A stretch of DNA of 64,000 nucleotides from Nitrospirota bacterium (GCA_040755395.1 JBFMAX010000002.1:402782-466781); one strand, 5' to 3'. Counted from the stretch's first letter, positions 1 to 9,452 are shown. Program-made: numbers and translations. The notes: generated by a model from the letters alone, not told the origin.

Positions 1-1032
1 CTCGCGAATCAGATCCATGTTCGGCAACTTCACGTTGGTGACGGCCAGGAACTTCGGGAGGAGCGCGCCCTTCTGATCCACCAGGGAAAAATAGCCTTGA
101 TGCTCCTTCATGGCGGTCATCAGAATCTCTTTAGGCAGCGAGAGATACTGTGGTGTGAACCCGCCCAGGATCGTGTTGGGACACTCCACCGTGTAGACAG
201 CCTGTTCCAGCAGTTCCTCGTCGCGATGCAACCGCCCTTTGGCGGCCTTCGCCAGTTCCGCCAATTGCTGCATAATCATCCGGCGGCGGCGATCCTGATC
301 GACGATCACGCCGTGGCGCTCGGCGTCTTTCAAGTATTGGGAAAAGCCGGTGACGCGAAACCCTTGAGAAGGACGGCGGTTTCCTTTCGTCGCCACGCGA
401 TGGCCGAAGCTGCGATCGCCCGCCCTAATGCCGCCGACTTCGATAGGCAGGACACGGCCTCCATAGAGGGCGGCGAGCCACCGGATCGGGCGCGCGAACC
501 TGATTCCCGTGGCGTTCCAGCGCATCGACTTCGGAAACGAGAGCCCGCTGATCAGATGTGGCAGATGCTCGGACAGAACGTGATGGACCGGCAGGCCCTG
601 TTCCTGCTTCACTGCGAAGACGTAGTCGCCTTTGGGAGTCTGCCGGATCTCCAGATCTTGGACCGAGACCCCTTGCGAGGCGGCGAAGCCCAGAGCGGCC
701 TTCGTTGGCTGACCGGCGTGATCGAAGGCCACGGCCTTGGACGGCCCCATGGTTTCCTTGACCGCCGCGGATTGCCGAGCGGCCAGCGAGTCGACGACCA
801 GGACCAGCCGCCTCGGCGTTCCGAGGATGCGGATGGCTCCGCACGCGAGGCGTTGTTCCTTGAGCAGGCGCTCGGTCGAATCTTTGAGGGCTTGAAGCGC
901 CGGAGGAATGAACTGGTACGGCAATTCTTCGGTCCCGATTTCAAGGAGCAGCTCGGCCGCAGTCCCTGCGGGAGGGATCTGTTTGCCGGACGAGCGTCCC
1001 GCTCCCGGTCGCTTGTTGGCAGATTTCTTCAT
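1..1032 (-). CDS. glyS: Glycine--tRNA ligase beta subunit, N-terminal part
   Basis: Beta subunit of the bacterial alpha2beta2 glycyl-tRNA synthetase, which charges tRNA-Gly in the cytoplasm. The minus frame stays open from the start codon at 1032 to the window edge (344 codons), so the 3' part is missing. After a short basic leader the protein reads [11 protein letters not shown], the hallmark N-terminus of GlyS, then [15 protein letters not shown] and KSMRWN, and near the edge [17 protein letters not shown], all typical of the family. The ATG overlaps the glyQ stop codon in an ATGA arrangement, so the two subunits are translationally coupled, as is usual. The call is firm; only the C-terminus is unseen. 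Confidence 0.93.
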   Translation of the reverse strand, partial: MKKSANKRPGAGRSSGKQIPPAGTAAELLLEIGTEELPYQFIPPALQALKDSTERLLKEQRLACGAIRILGTPRRLVLVVDSLAARQSAAVKETMGPSKAVAFDHAGQPTKAALGFAASQGVSVQDLEIRQTPKGDYVFAVKQEQGLPVHHVLSEHLPHLISGLSFPKSMRWNATGIRFARPIRWLAALYGGRVLPIEVGGIRAGDRSFGHRVATKGNRRPSQGFRVTGFSQYLKDAERHGVIVDQDRRRRMIMQQLAELAKAAKGRLHRDEELLEQAVYTVECPNTILGGFTPQYLSLPKEILMTAMKEHQGYFSLVDQKGALLPKFLAVTNVKLPNMDLIRE

Positions 1033-1970
1033 CGGCGTACAGGGGACAGGTTCGCGCCGGTCTTGCTCCGTCGCGCGGCCGGGGCGTTTCCGTCTGCGCC
1101 CGAACGCGTCAGCAGCGGATGGCCCATGGCTTCCCGTTCGGCGATATACCGTTCGGCGCATTGCCGGGCGAGCCCGCGGACCCGCGCGATGTAGCCCGTC
1201 CGTTCCGCTACGCTGATCGCGCCCCGCGCATCGAGCAGGTTGAACAGGTGCGAGGTTTTGATGCAGTAGTCGTAGGCCGGGAGCGTCAGGTTGCACGCCA
1301 AGAGCTTCCGGCATTCCGCTTCGAACGCTTGAAAGGTGGACATCAGCATGCCCACGTCCGCCTGTTCAAAGTTATACCGGGAAAACTGGACTTCGGTTTC
1401 GTGGTGAATGTCGCCGTAGGAGACCGACTCCGTCCAGGCCAGATCGTAGACACTGTCGACCTGCTGCAGATACATCGCGATGCGTTCGGTCCCGTACGTG
1501 ATTTCGACGGTGATCGGATTCAGTTCGATGCCGCCGATCTCCTGGAAATACGTGAACTGCGTGATCTCCATGCCGTCAAGTCGCACCTCCCACCCCAATC
1601 CCCAGGCGCCCAGCGTCGGAGATTCCCAGTCATCCTGCACAAACCGGATGTCGTGCTTGGCCGGATTGATGCCGAGGCGGGTCAGGCTTTCGAGATAGAG
1701 CGCCTGGATGTCGTCGGGAGAGGGTTTCAGCACCACTTGATATTGGTAGTAGTGCTGCATCCGGTTGGGATTGTCTCCGTAGCGTCCGTCGGTCGGACGG
1801 CGACAAGGTTGAGCGTATGCCGACCGCCAGGGTTCCGGCCCCAACGCGCGGAGAAACGTCGCGGGGTGAAACGTGCCGGCTCCCATTTCGAGATCATACG
1901 GCTGATGGATCACACAACCCTGATCGGCCCAATAGCGGTGAAGGGAGAGAATCAGGTCCTGGAAGGTCAC
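1029..1970 (-). CDS. glyQ: Glycine--tRNA ligase alpha subunit
   Basis: Catalytic alpha subunit of the two-subunit glycyl-tRNA synthetase. The 313-residue product starts [19 protein letters not shown] and contains [51 protein letters not shown] and [13 protein letters not shown], the conserved class II aminoacyl-adenylate core. Length fits the family (about 290-310) with a slightly extended tail after [16 protein letters not shown], which is low complexity and basic. It is the first gene of a glyQS operon on the minus strand, and glyS begins inside its stop codon. The 250-bp gap to the divergent rrf2 gene must hold the promoters for both directions, but no strong box is evident by eye. Confidence 0.97.
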   Translation of the reverse strand: MTFQDLILSLHRYWADQGCVIHQPYDLEMGAGTFHPATFLRALGPEPWRSAYAQPCRRPTDGRYGDNPNRMQHYYQYQVVLKPSPDDIQALYLESLTRLGINPAKHDIRFVQDDWESPTLGAWGLGWEVRLDGMEITQFTYFQEIGGIELNPITVEITYGTERIAMYLQQVDSVYDLAWTESVSYGDIHHETEVQFSRYNFEQADVGMLMSTFQAFEAECRKLLACNLTLPAYDYCIKTSHLFNLLDARGAISVAERTGYIARVRGLARQCAERYIAEREAMGHPLLTRSGADGNAPAARRSKTGANLSPVRR

Positions 1971-2222
1971 AAACGGTCCATTCTTCGGGGACTGCCGGCG
2001 GCGGTGAACGATCGCTCAGGCGAATTGCCAAGCTAACAAGAAATGTAGGGAGAGTCAAGCCGGACAAGGTGCGTGGAACATACGTAAGGACGCGGTGGAG
2101 CGGACGGCGGGACGGCCGTTCGACGGTGCGGTTGCTCGACGAGATTCATCGCCGGTCGAACAGGAGAAGTTCATTGTATTGAAACTTGATGAACTCACTT
2201 CACTTCGGTACACTCCGCGCTT

Positions 2223-2687
2223 ATGAGGTTCTCCAAGAAAAGCGAATACGGCTTTCGAGCCCTCCTGGAACTGGCCGCCCATCACAACCGTTCCGTCCTG
2301 CTGCGCCAGGAGATCGCCAAACGTCAAAACATCCCCCTGGAATTTCTCGAACAGATTCTTCTGGCTCTCAAACGGGCGGGACTCCTGGCGAGCCGCCGCG
2401 GCGTCAACGGCGGGTACACGCTGATTAAATCCCCCGAGGAAATCACGCTGGGTCAGGTGATTCGGATTTTAGACGGACCGTTGGCGCCGCTCGGCTGCGT
2501 CAGCAAGACCGCCTACCAGAAGTGTCGCGACTGCCCCTATGCCGAAAAAACACGTTGCCCGATTCAGGACGTCATGCTGGAAGTGCGGAACGCCATCGCC
2601 GACATTTTGGACAACTACACGCTGAGCGAATTCGCCGGGGGCAAGAGGCCCCAGGGGCCGCGGGACGGATATGAAGCGAAGTCCTAG
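2223..2687 (+). CDS. Rrf2-family transcriptional regulator
   Basis: Winged-helix repressor of the Rrf2 (IscR/NsrR/CymR) family, 154 residues. Residues 1-60 form the HTH region (KSEYGFRALLELA, then RQEIAKRQNIPLEFLEQILLAL), followed by the wing RRGVNGGYTL. Cysteines at 92, 101, 104 and 112 lie in the loop that binds an Fe-S cluster in IscR/NsrR; four rather than three cysteines are present, so cluster binding or zinc binding is plausible but unproven. The last codons overlap the start of the sulfate-binding protein gene (2671), which points to one operon and suggests that this protein controls sulfur uptake. The neighbourhood is the only evidence for that target. Confidence 0.88.
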   Translation: MRFSKKSEYGFRALLELAAHHNRSVLLRQEIAKRQNIPLEFLEQILLALKRAGLLASRRGVNGGYTLIKSPEEITLGQVIRILDGPLAPLGCVSKTAYQKCRDCPYAEKTRCPIQDVMLEVRNAIADILDNYTLSEFAGGKRPQGPRDGYEAKS

Positions 2688-3747
2688 CGCGAATATGAAT
2701 CGGACGGCCGGTCGCATGCTGGCCGGTCTGTTGGGGATACTGCTCCTTCCGGCTGCCTCGATCTCGGCCGAAGACACGCGCGAACTCATTCTGGCCGCGT
2801 ACAGCGTGCCGAAGGAAGCCTATGAACGGAAGATCATCCCCGCCTTCCAGCGGTATTGGAAACAGCGGACCGGTCAAACGGTCCGTGTGCGCGGCTCCTA
2901 CGGGGCTTCGGGCGCGCAGGCGCGCGCGATCATCGGAGGGTTCGAGGCGGACGTGGCGGCGCTGTCCCTCGAAGGCGACCTCGATCAAATCGTCAAGGCC
3001 GGCGCGATCTCCCATGACTGGCGCAAAGGACCGCACGGCGGCATCATCACGACGTCGGTGGTCGCGTTCGGGACGAGAAAAGGGAATCCCAAAGAGATCA
3101 AGACCTGGGAAGATCTGGCTCGGCCCGGCGTCGAGGTGCTGTACCCCAATCCCAAAACATCGGGCGGCGCCATGTGGGATATCATCGCGATCTACGGAGC
3201 CGGGCTCAAGCTGGGAGCGCAGCGGACCGGCGCGGGTCGGCCGTCGGACAGAGCCGAGGCCGAAGCCTATGCGTCCGGACTGCTGAAGCGGATTCAGCGG
3301 AACGTGAAGGTGATGGACAAGAGCGGGCGCGAATCCGTGACGACGTTCGAGCGCGGCGTGGGCGATGTGATCGTGACATACGAGAACGAGCTCCTGCCCC
3401 GGGTCAGGAGCGGGCGCCCGTACGAGATCATCGTTCCCTCCGAGACGTTGCTGATCGAGAATCCGGTCGCGCTCGTCGATCGCCATGTCGATCGCCATAA
3501 GGTGCGCGACATGGCGGAAGCGTTCGTCGTGTTTTTGCACGGCGACGAAGCCCAAGCCGCGTTTGCGGAACTCGGCTTTCGACCCGTGAATCGGTCGGCG
3601 ACGATTCCCGCAAGCGCAGCCTTGCCTCGTCCCGTCGATCTGTTTACCGTCGCCGATCTCGGAGGCTGGGACAAGATCAGCGCGCACCTCTTCGGTCCGC
3701 AAGGACTCTGGACCAAGGCCGTGGAAGAGTTGGCCAGAGGCGGATGA
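2671..3747 (+). CDS. Sulfate/thiosulfate ABC transporter, periplasmic binding protein
   Basis: Periplasmic ligand-binding component (Sbp/CysP family) that captures sulfate or thiosulfate and delivers it to the CysTW permease encoded next. The 358-residue product has a signal peptide with hydrophobic core LAGLLGILLLPAASISA, then the family features LILAAYSVPKEAYE, GSYGASGAQARAIIGGFEADV, ALSLEGDLD, NPKTSGGAMWD and VGDVIVTYENELL. The start at 2671 lies inside the 3' end of the Rrf2 gene; a second ATG at 2695 (MNRTAG) would give a more compact signal peptide, and neither has a strong ribosome-binding site. Four bases separate its stop from cysT. Confidence 0.93.
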   Translation: MKRSPSANMNRTAGRMLAGLLGILLLPAASISAEDTRELILAAYSVPKEAYERKIIPAFQRYWKQRTGQTVRVRGSYGASGAQARAIIGGFEADVAALSLEGDLDQIVKAGAISHDWRKGPHGGIITTSVVAFGTRKGNPKEIKTWEDLARPGVEVLYPNPKTSGGAMWDIIAIYGAGLKLGAQRTGAGRPSDRAEAEAYASGLLKRIQRNVKVMDKSGRESVTTFERGVGDVIVTYENELLPRVRSGRPYEIIVPSETLLIENPVALVDRHVDRHKVRDMAEAFVVFLHGDEAQAAFAELGFRPVNRSATIPASAALPRPVDLFTVADLGGWDKISAHLFGPQGLWTKAVEELARGG

Positions 3748-3751
3748 GCGC

Positions 3752-4618
3752 ATGACGTCACGCACGGTGATCCAGCTTGCGCTTCGCTCCGCCGCCGTCG
3801 GCTACGTGGTCTGTCTGATTCTGCTGCCGCTGTCGGCTCTCGGTCGTGAGGCGTTGGTCGCAGGGCCCGGCAGGTTCGTCGAGGACGTGACGCAGCCGCA
3901 GGCGTTCGCGGCCCTGGCGCTGACCCTGGAGGCGGCGGTCGTCACCACGGCGATCCACGCGGTGTTCGGAACGGTCTCGGCGGTCGCGCTCGTCCGTTAT
4001 GAGTTCCCCGGCAAGTGGTTTCTGAACGCCTTGGTCGATCTGCCGTTTGCCGTTCCGACCTTGGTCGCAGGCCTGATGATCGCGGCGATCTACGGCCCGA
4101 CCGGCATTCTCGGCGCCTGGCTCCAGGACCGAGGGTTGGCCATTCTGTATGAGAAGCCGGGCATCGTCCTCGCCATGCTGTTCGTCACCATGCCGTTCAC
4201 GATCCGCGCCCTGCAGCCCGTGCTCATGGAGCTGGAGCGGGAGCAGGAAGAAGCGGCGTTCACCCTGGGGGCGAGTTCCTGGACGACCTTCCGGAAGGTG
4301 ACGGTGCCGTCGGTGTTGCCGGGCCTGCTGACCGGCGTCTTTCTGACGTTCGTGCGGGCCCTGGGCGAGTTCGGGGCGATCGTCATCGTGGCGGGCAATA
4401 TTCCGATGAAGACCCAGGTCGCATCGGTCTATGTCTACGGCGAGATCGAAAGCTATAACCCGCAGGGAGCGACGTCGGTCTCCATCGTCATTCTGCTGAT
4501 TTCCTTCCTGGCCCTCGTCTTGTTGGAGCGGTTGACCCGGCCGCCGGGTGAACGGATGCCCGCGTTCTTTCAGGGTAGGTTGAGGCTCAGGTCGAGGGTC
4601 AGGGAACTTCCGACATGA
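3752..4618 (+). CDS. cysT: Sulfate ABC transporter permease CysT/CysU
   Basis: Inner-membrane permease of the sulfate/thiosulfate importer, 288 residues with about six transmembrane helices. The EAA loop that docks on the ATPase is clear (EEAAFTLGASSWTTFRKVTV, about residues 168-188), and DLPFAVPTLVAGLM and RALGEFGAIVIVAGNIP are typical of CysT. It pairs with CysW, whose gene follows after 60 bp. The C-terminal tail beyond LLERLTRPPGERMP is basic and slightly longer than usual. Part of the rrf2-sbp-cysTWA operon. Confidence 0.94.
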   Translation: MTSRTVIQLALRSAAVGYVVCLILLPLSALGREALVAGPGRFVEDVTQPQAFAALALTLEAAVVTTAIHAVFGTVSAVALVRYEFPGKWFLNALVDLPFAVPTLVAGLMIAAIYGPTGILGAWLQDRGLAILYEKPGIVLAMLFVTMPFTIRALQPVLMELEREQEEAAFTLGASSWTTFRKVTVPSVLPGLLTGVFLTFVRALGEFGAIVIVAGNIPMKTQVASVYVYGEIESYNPQGATSVSIVILLISFLALVLLERLTRPPGERMPAFFQGRLRLRSRVRELPT

Positions 4619-4678
4619 TCATCCGGCCGGTTGGAATTGTAACCTTCCCCTCAACCGTAACCTGAACGGGGTGCGCCT

Positions 4679-5476
4679 ATGCGGCTTGTGCTCATTGCGA
4701 CCGTCTGGCTCTACTTTGCGGTGCTGCTGATCGGCCCCATCGCGTATCTCTCGGCTCAGAGTTTCCGCGAGGGCGTCGCGGCGTTTTGGGAAGAGATCAC
4801 CAGGCCGGAAGCCGTGCACGGGTTCGCGCTCACGGCGGAAATCACGGCGATCGTTCTGGCGGTCAACGTAGTGCTCGGCACGATCACCGCCCTGGTATTG
4901 GCTCGCCAGCGGTTCATCGGCCGGACGCTACTCAGCGGCATCATCGACCTACCCTTCGCCGTGTCGCCCGTCATCGCCGGGTTCATGCTCATCCTGCTCT
5001 TCGGTCCGGAGACGATCCTTGGAACCCTGCTCGGCGCGGCGGGAATCAAAGTGCTCTTCGCCCTGCCGGCCATGGTGGTCGCCACGTTGTTCGTCACCTT
5101 TCCGTTCGTCGTCCGCGAACTGACCCCCCTCCTGCAGACGATCGGCGCCGAGAGCGAAGAAGCCGCCAGGACCTTGGGAGCGAACGAATGGCAGGTCTTC
5201 CTGAGAGTCACCCTGCCGTCGCTGCGTTGGGGGTTGATCTACGGAGCGACCCTGACCGTCGCGCGGGCGATCGGGGAGTTCGGCGCGGTGTTGGTGGTCT
5301 CGGGCAACATCCTCATGCTGACTCAGACCGCGACGTTGCACATCTACCAGAGTTACGTCGATTTCAATTACGTCGCCGCCAACGCGGTGGCCTTCACGCT
5401 GCTGGCCGTGTCGTTCGGAATCCTGACGGTGCTGGAAGTCGCCAAGGCCCGCGCCGCTGCGGCGCAGCAAGCGTGA
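4679..5476 (+). CDS. cysW: Sulfate ABC transporter permease CysW
   Basis: Second permease subunit of the sulfate importer, 265 residues. It has the EAA loop EEAARTLGANEWQVFLRVTL (about 160-180), the segment DLPFAVSPVIAGFMLILLFG, and ARAIGEFGAVLVVSGNI, matching CysW. The final ALEVAKAR-like alanine-rich tail ends 16 bases before the ATPase start. Together with CysT it forms the heterodimeric pore energised by CysA. Confidence 0.94.
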   Translation: MRLVLIATVWLYFAVLLIGPIAYLSAQSFREGVAAFWEEITRPEAVHGFALTAEITAIVLAVNVVLGTITALVLARQRFIGRTLLSGIIDLPFAVSPVIAGFMLILLFGPETILGTLLGAAGIKVLFALPAMVVATLFVTFPFVVRELTPLLQTIGAESEEAARTLGANEWQVFLRVTLPSLRWGLIYGATLTVARAIGEFGAVLVVSGNILMLTQTATLHIYQSYVDFNYVAANAVAFTLLAVSFGILTVLEVAKARAAAAQQA

Positions 5477-5492
5477 TCGATCGCGAGAGGCC

Positions 5493-6584
5493 ATGAAGAT
5501 CGAGGTGCGGGGGCTTTCCAAACGGTTCGGGTCGGTGCAGGCGGTCTCCGACGTGTCGTTCGTCGTTCGGGAAGGCGAATTGCTCGGCCTGCTGGGGCCG
5601 AGCGGCAGCGGCAAGACGACGGTGCTCCGGCTCATCGCCGGGCTGGAGACGCCCACCTCCGGCGAGATCTTCATCGACGGGAGGCGGGTGAACGACCTGT
5701 CGGTCCAGCAACGCAACATCGGGTTCGTGTTTCAGCATTACGCGCTGTTCAAGCACCTCACCGTCTTCGACAACGTGGCGTTCGGGTTGAAGATCAAAAA
5801 GTGGCGGCGGTCGGACGTCGAGGCGCGCGTGGCGGAGCTGTTGCGATTGATGGGACTGGAAGGACTCGGACACCGTTATCCACACCAGTTATCCGGAGGC
5901 CAGCGGCAGCGCGTGGCCATCGCCCGGGCGCTGGCGCCGCGACCCAGCGTCCTGCTCTTGGACGAACCGTTCGGCGCCGTCGATGCGAAGGTGCGACAGG
6001 AGCTGCGCGAGTGGCTGATCCGCCTCCACGACGATCTCGACGTGACCAGTCTGTTCGTGACTCACGACCAGGAAGAGGCGATGGAGGTCTCCGATCGCAT
6101 CATCGTGTTTTCCAAAGGCCGCCTCGAGCAGGTCGGGTCGCCCGCCGAGGTCTATGAGGAACCGGTTTCGGAATTCGTCGCCCGGTTCATCGGGTCCATG
6201 AACATCCTGGAAGGCGAAGTGAAGAACGGCCTGGTGCGAGTCGGCTCGTTGGAGTTTCCGGCCCCGGGTTTCCAAGACGGCCAACGTCTGCAGGTAGGAT
6301 TCCGTCCCTATTACGTGAAGGTGTCGGAAGATCCCGCCCGCTTTCGCCAGCAGGCCAGACTGAGACACGTGTATTTTCTCGGGGTTGCGTATCGACTCGA
6401 AATCGAGACCAGCGACGGGTTGACCCTTCGCTCGCGCATGAACAAGGAAGAATTCCGGCAATGCCGGTTCGAGGTCGGCCAACCCGTCTCCTACGCCGTG
6501 ACGCATTTTCGGTTTTTGCCCCAGGAAGGCGTGCCGATTCCGTGCCCTGAAGCTCCGCCGGTAAGCGGACCCTTGACTCCCTAA
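5493..6584 (+). CDS. cysA: Sulfate/thiosulfate ABC transporter ATP-binding protein
   Basis: ATPase that powers sulfate import, 363 residues. Residues 1-235 are the nucleotide-binding domain: Walker A GPSGSGKTT (about 34-42), Q-loop QQRNIGFVFQH, signature LSGGQRQRVAIARAL (about 133-147), Walker B SVLLLDEPFGAVD, and the H-loop VTHDQEEAMEVSD. A C-terminal TOBE-like regulatory segment follows (GFRPYYVKV and onwards). The YALFKHLTVFDNVAFGL stretch is characteristic of CysA. It is the last gene of the operon. Confidence 0.95.
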   Translation: MKIEVRGLSKRFGSVQAVSDVSFVVREGELLGLLGPSGSGKTTVLRLIAGLETPTSGEIFIDGRRVNDLSVQQRNIGFVFQHYALFKHLTVFDNVAFGLKIKKWRRSDVEARVAELLRLMGLEGLGHRYPHQLSGGQRQRVAIARALAPRPSVLLLDEPFGAVDAKVRQELREWLIRLHDDLDVTSLFVTHDQEEAMEVSDRIIVFSKGRLEQVGSPAEVYEEPVSEFVARFIGSMNILEGEVKNGLVRVGSLEFPAPGFQDGQRLQVGFRPYYVKVSEDPARFRQQARLRHVYFLGVAYRLEIETSDGLTLRSRMNKEEFRQCRFEVGQPVSYAVTHFRFLPQEGVPIPCPEAPPVSGPLTP

Positions 6585-7001
6585 CCTGAACTTGCCAGCC
6601 TTTCGATCTTCTTCTTCCTGCTTCTTCCTGGAAATAGTCCTCATGAACCTTCGGCTCACCCACGCCTGTTGAACATCTGGCTGGGCGCGAGGCTCGGGGC
6701 GAGGGGCAAGGGGCAAGGGGGTTGCACTCTTAGCCTCTGGCCTCTAGCCTCGCGCCCAATACTGTTTCACATCCTCTGGTGTGTAGGGAGAATCATACGC
6801 ATGTTCCTTGTTACAAGATCAACGAGATAGCCTGCGACGCCATCGAGCGACTGCAGGGAACTTCCTGCAGCCATGCCTTCCGGTCCCTTCTATAGCGAAG
6901 AGCTTTTCCGCTACTGGAGGGAACTCTTGGATGATCACCGCTTCGGCACCGCCCTTGCTTGTGTCTCAATAACCTTAAGATGCATGGCCGGGGGATCGGC
7001 G
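6585..7001. repeat. Intergenic stretch with long-range inverted repeat
   Basis: No convincing gene lies here. The sequence GGGCGCGAGGCT (6683-6694) is perfectly inverted as AGCCTCGCGCCC (6746-6757), with purine-rich GAGGGGCAAGGGGC and pyrimidine-rich CCTCTGGCCTCTAG filling the interior and able to extend the pairing. It follows the cysA stop by about 100 bp and could act as a transcription terminator or be a dispersed intergenic repeat. CTTCTTCCTG is tandemly repeated at about 6610-6630. Upstream of 7002 I see no clear promoter. Confidence 0.4.
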
Positions 7002-7094
7002 ATGAAACTCTTCGTGGCGTTGATTGCGGCGGCCGTGATGTTGGCTCTCGCGTCGGGAAGCCGACCGTCGATGGAGTACCGATGGAAGGAATGA
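7002..7094 (+). CDS. Possible small exported peptide, coupled to FN3 lipoprotein
   Basis: A 30-codon reading frame, MKLFVALIAAAVMLALASGS followed by a short charged tail. The first 20 residues look like a signal peptide or a single membrane helix. Its stop codon overlaps an ATG (7091) of the following FN3 lipoprotein gene, so it may be a coupled leader cistron. I do not recognise the family. The alternative is that it is a chance frame inside the 5' region of the next gene. Confidence 0.35.
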   Translation: MKLFVALIAAAVMLALASGSRPSMEYRWKE

Positions 7095-7465
7095 GAGAGC
7101 GCGGGCGTCTGAGGCATACTCTGCAGCCGCTGGTGATGGTCGGGGCGCTTCTGCTCTTCGGCGCGTCGCTCGCGGCATGCGGAGGCGGAGCGGAAGGGTC
7201 GAGCCCGGAAATCATGACGGGCACCGGACCGACCGGGGCGACCGCCACATTGGCGTGGGATCCGGTCAATGATCCGAGCGTCCAGGGCTATAACGTGTAT
7301 TTCGGGACTTCCTCGCGGCAGTATCAGACCTACGCGAACGCCGGCCTGACCACCACCTACACAGTGGCCGATCTCCAACCGGGAACCACGTATTACTTCG
7401 CCGTCACCGCCTACAACAGCGCCGGCGAGAGCGGCTATTCGGACGAAGTGAGCGCGACGCCTTGA
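7091..7465 (+). CDS. Fibronectin type III domain lipoprotein
   Basis: Short secreted lipoprotein, about 124 residues. An N-terminal signal sequence with core PLVMVGALLLFGASLAAC ends in a lipobox cysteine, a Gly/Ser-rich linker follows, and then one FN3 domain occupies roughly residues 40-124 (ATLAWDPVNDPSVQGYNVYF, TTTYTVADLQPGTTYYFAVT, NSAGESGYSDEV). FN3 domains of this kind usually mediate carbohydrate or protein contacts at the cell surface. ATGs at 7082 and 7091 are both usable; 7091 overlaps the stop of the small frame upstream. No enzymatic domain is visible. Confidence 0.75.
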   Translation: MRERGRLRHTLQPLVMVGALLLFGASLAACGGGAEGSSPEIMTGTGPTGATATLAWDPVNDPSVQGYNVYFGTSSRQYQTYANAGLTTTYTVADLQPGTTYYFAVTAYNSAGESGYSDEVSATP

Positions 7466-7604
7466 TCGTTCCCCGACAGACGCGATCGGTGTGTCGGCTT
7501 TCTACGTCGCCTGTTTCCCTCCCGGATTAGAAACCACCCTTCTCGCGCTTCCCCGCTCCTAGCCCGGGCGGTTGCGTAACCGCGAACGCTTCCAGTAAGG
7601 TGCT

Positions 7605-7631
7605 GGTCATCGGCTCGCAACTCCGATGACC
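7605..7631 (+). promoter_or_regulatory. Perfect inverted repeat abutting the mpgP-like start codon
   Basis: GGTCATCGG (7605-7613) and CCGATGACC (7623-7631) are exact inverted repeats with a 9-base spacer, ending one base before the ATG at 7633. In RNA the hairpin would cover the ribosome-binding region, where no Shine-Dalgarno motif is visible; in DNA it could be an operator. Which of these it is cannot be decided from sequence. Confidence 0.45.
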
Positions 7632-7632
7632 T

Positions 7633-8460
7633 ATGACCCGCCTGATAGTCTTCAGCGATCTGGACGGCAGCCTGCTCGATGCGCAGACCTACTCCTACGA
7701 GGCGGCGCATGAGGCCCTGCACACGCTGCGGATCCGGGACATTCCGCTGATTCCGGTATCGAGCAAGACCCGCGCGGAAATCGAGCCGCTCTGCTTTCGG
7801 TTGGACGTTCGCCACCCGTTCATTACCGAAAACGGAGGAGGCATTTTCGTTCCCAAGGGATATTTCGACTTTCCGCTCGAAGGGGCGGCGTTGCGCGGCA
7901 GCCACCAGGTCATCGAACTGGGTACCCCCTACGCGCAGTTGCGCGCCGCGCTGAAGGAGATCGCGCAGACGGTGGGACATCCCTTGCGGGGATTCGGCGA
8001 CATGCCGGCGGAAGAAATCGCCGAACGGACCAAGCTTTCCTTGGCCGACGCCGTGCTGGCGAAACAACGGGACTACGATGAGCCGTTTCTCATCGACGGA
8101 CCAGCGGAGCTGGTGAAAGAAGTCGCGCGTCAGGCTGAAAGCCGGGGCCTTCGCTGCGTCACAGGGGGGCGGTTCCACCATCTCATCGGCGATTCGGACA
8201 AAGGCAAGGCCTGTCGCATCCTGATCGACTGCTACCGCCGCAGGAGCGGAGGACACGCCGGAGCGTTGGTCACGATCGGAGTGGGAGACAGCGAGAACGA
8301 TCTTCCGCTGCTGGCCGCCGTGGACCGGCCCGTTCTGGTCCAGAAACCGGACGGCTCCTATGATCCGGCCGTGACGCTGCCCGATCTCGTCAAGGCTCCG
8401 GGCATCGGACCGTCGGGCTGGAACCGGGCGATCCTCGACTGCCTCGGCCGTGCCATCTGA
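7633..8460 (+). CDS. HAD-family phosphatase, mannosyl-3-phosphoglycerate phosphatase type
   Basis: Haloacid-dehalogenase hydrolase of the Cof/MPGP branch, 275 residues. The nucleophile motif is FSDLDGSLLD near the N-terminus, motif II is in PVSSKTRAE, and the C-terminal motif is GVGDSENDLPLL. FITENGGGIF, FGDMPAEEIAERTKL and GDSDKGKACRIL match the mannosyl-3-phosphoglycerate phosphatase (MpgP/YedP) subfamily, which makes the compatible solute mannosylglycerate. No synthase (mpgS) lies nearby, so the substrate could differ. Osmotic context is suggested by MscS immediately downstream (63 bp) and ion antiporters beyond. A hairpin directly precedes the start codon. Confidence 0.8.
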   Translation: MTRLIVFSDLDGSLLDAQTYSYEAAHEALHTLRIRDIPLIPVSSKTRAEIEPLCFRLDVRHPFITENGGGIFVPKGYFDFPLEGAALRGSHQVIELGTPYAQLRAALKEIAQTVGHPLRGFGDMPAEEIAERTKLSLADAVLAKQRDYDEPFLIDGPAELVKEVARQAESRGLRCVTGGRFHHLIGDSDKGKACRILIDCYRRRSGGHAGALVTIGVGDSENDLPLLAAVDRPVLVQKPDGSYDPAVTLPDLVKAPGIGPSGWNRAILDCLGRAI

Positions 8461-8522
8461 CGGCTGATGTCCTGCGGCTCGGTTCCAAACCCCTCTCGCG
8501 AACAACCAATGGAGGAGCACGC

Positions 8523-9452
8523 ATGAACGCGATTTCCCTGCAGGACATTACTCCGTGGGTCATGACCGCCGCCGCGGCGGCCGCGCAAGCCGGCCTGCGC
8601 ATTTTCGTCATCTTCTTGGCCGGGTATGTCTTGACGCGATTTCTCCGCGCCGGTATCCGCCATCTGGAAACGATTCTGATCAAAGCGGGGGAGGCGGCCG
8701 AGCCGGCTCCCGGAGCCGCCAGAAAGCGGGTGACGACGCTGACCAGCCTTCTCCATACGATGGCGTTGGCGCTGATCTGGGCCGTCGTGGTCGTCATGTC
8801 GTTGGCCCAGATCGGCTTGGACATTACGCCCATTTTGGCCGGCGCCGGCATCCTCGGCTTGGCCGTCGGCTTCGGCGCGCAAAATCTCGTCCGCGACTTG
8901 ATCAGCGGATTCTTCATGGTGCTGGAAAACCAGGTGCGGGTCGGAGACGTGGCCATCATCAACGGAACCGGAGGATTGGTCGAGGCGATCACCTTCCGCA
9001 CGATCGTGTTGCGGGATCTCGCGGGAGTGGTCCATGTGTTTCCCAACGGCACGATTACCACCCTGTCGAACATGACCAAGGAATGGTCGGCCTATGTGAT
9101 TGACGTGGGCGTCGGCTACAAGGAGGATACGGATCGCGTCGTCGAGGTGATGCGCCAAGTGGCGGAAGAAATGCGCCGGGACCCGGTGTTCGGCGAGAAG
9201 ATCCTCGAGCCGATGGAGATTTTCGGTGTGGACAATTTCGGCGAATCGGAGGTGACGATCAAGGCGCGGATCAAGACCAAACCCATCGAGCAGTGGAACG
9301 TGGGACGCGAATATCGACGCCGGTTGAAAAAGGCCTTCGACGCGCAGGGCATCGAGATCCCCTTCCCGCACCGGTCGCTCTACATGGGCGAAGCCAGCGC
9401 GCCGTTCAAGGTGCACGTGGTCAATGGTAAGGAAGTGATGGGTGATGGGTGA
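8523..9452 (+). CDS. Small-conductance mechanosensitive channel (MscS family)
   Basis: Inner-membrane tension-gated channel of 309 residues that releases solutes on hypo-osmotic shock. N-terminal helices are followed by the pore-lining TM3 and the beta domain: ILGLAVGFGAQNLVRDLISGFFMVLENQ is the MscS signature, and VGDVAIINGTGGLVEAITFRTIVLRD is the conserved beta domain. The C-terminal alpha/beta vestibule ends near IPFPHRSLYMG. GGAGGAGCACGC-like Shine-Dalgarno sequence precedes the ATG. Downstream of the phosphatase gene it may belong to the same osmotic-response unit. Confidence 0.92.
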   Translation: MNAISLQDITPWVMTAAAAAAQAGLRIFVIFLAGYVLTRFLRAGIRHLETILIKAGEAAEPAPGAARKRVTTLTSLLHTMALALIWAVVVVMSLAQIGLDITPILAGAGILGLAVGFGAQNLVRDLISGFFMVLENQVRVGDVAIINGTGGLVEAITFRTIVLRDLAGVVHVFPNGTITTLSNMTKEWSAYVIDVGVGYKEDTDRVVEVMRQVAEEMRRDPVFGEKILEPMEIFGVDNFGESEVTIKARIKTKPIEQWNVGREYRRRLKKAFDAQGIEIPFPHRSLYMGEASAPFKVHVVNGKEVMGDG

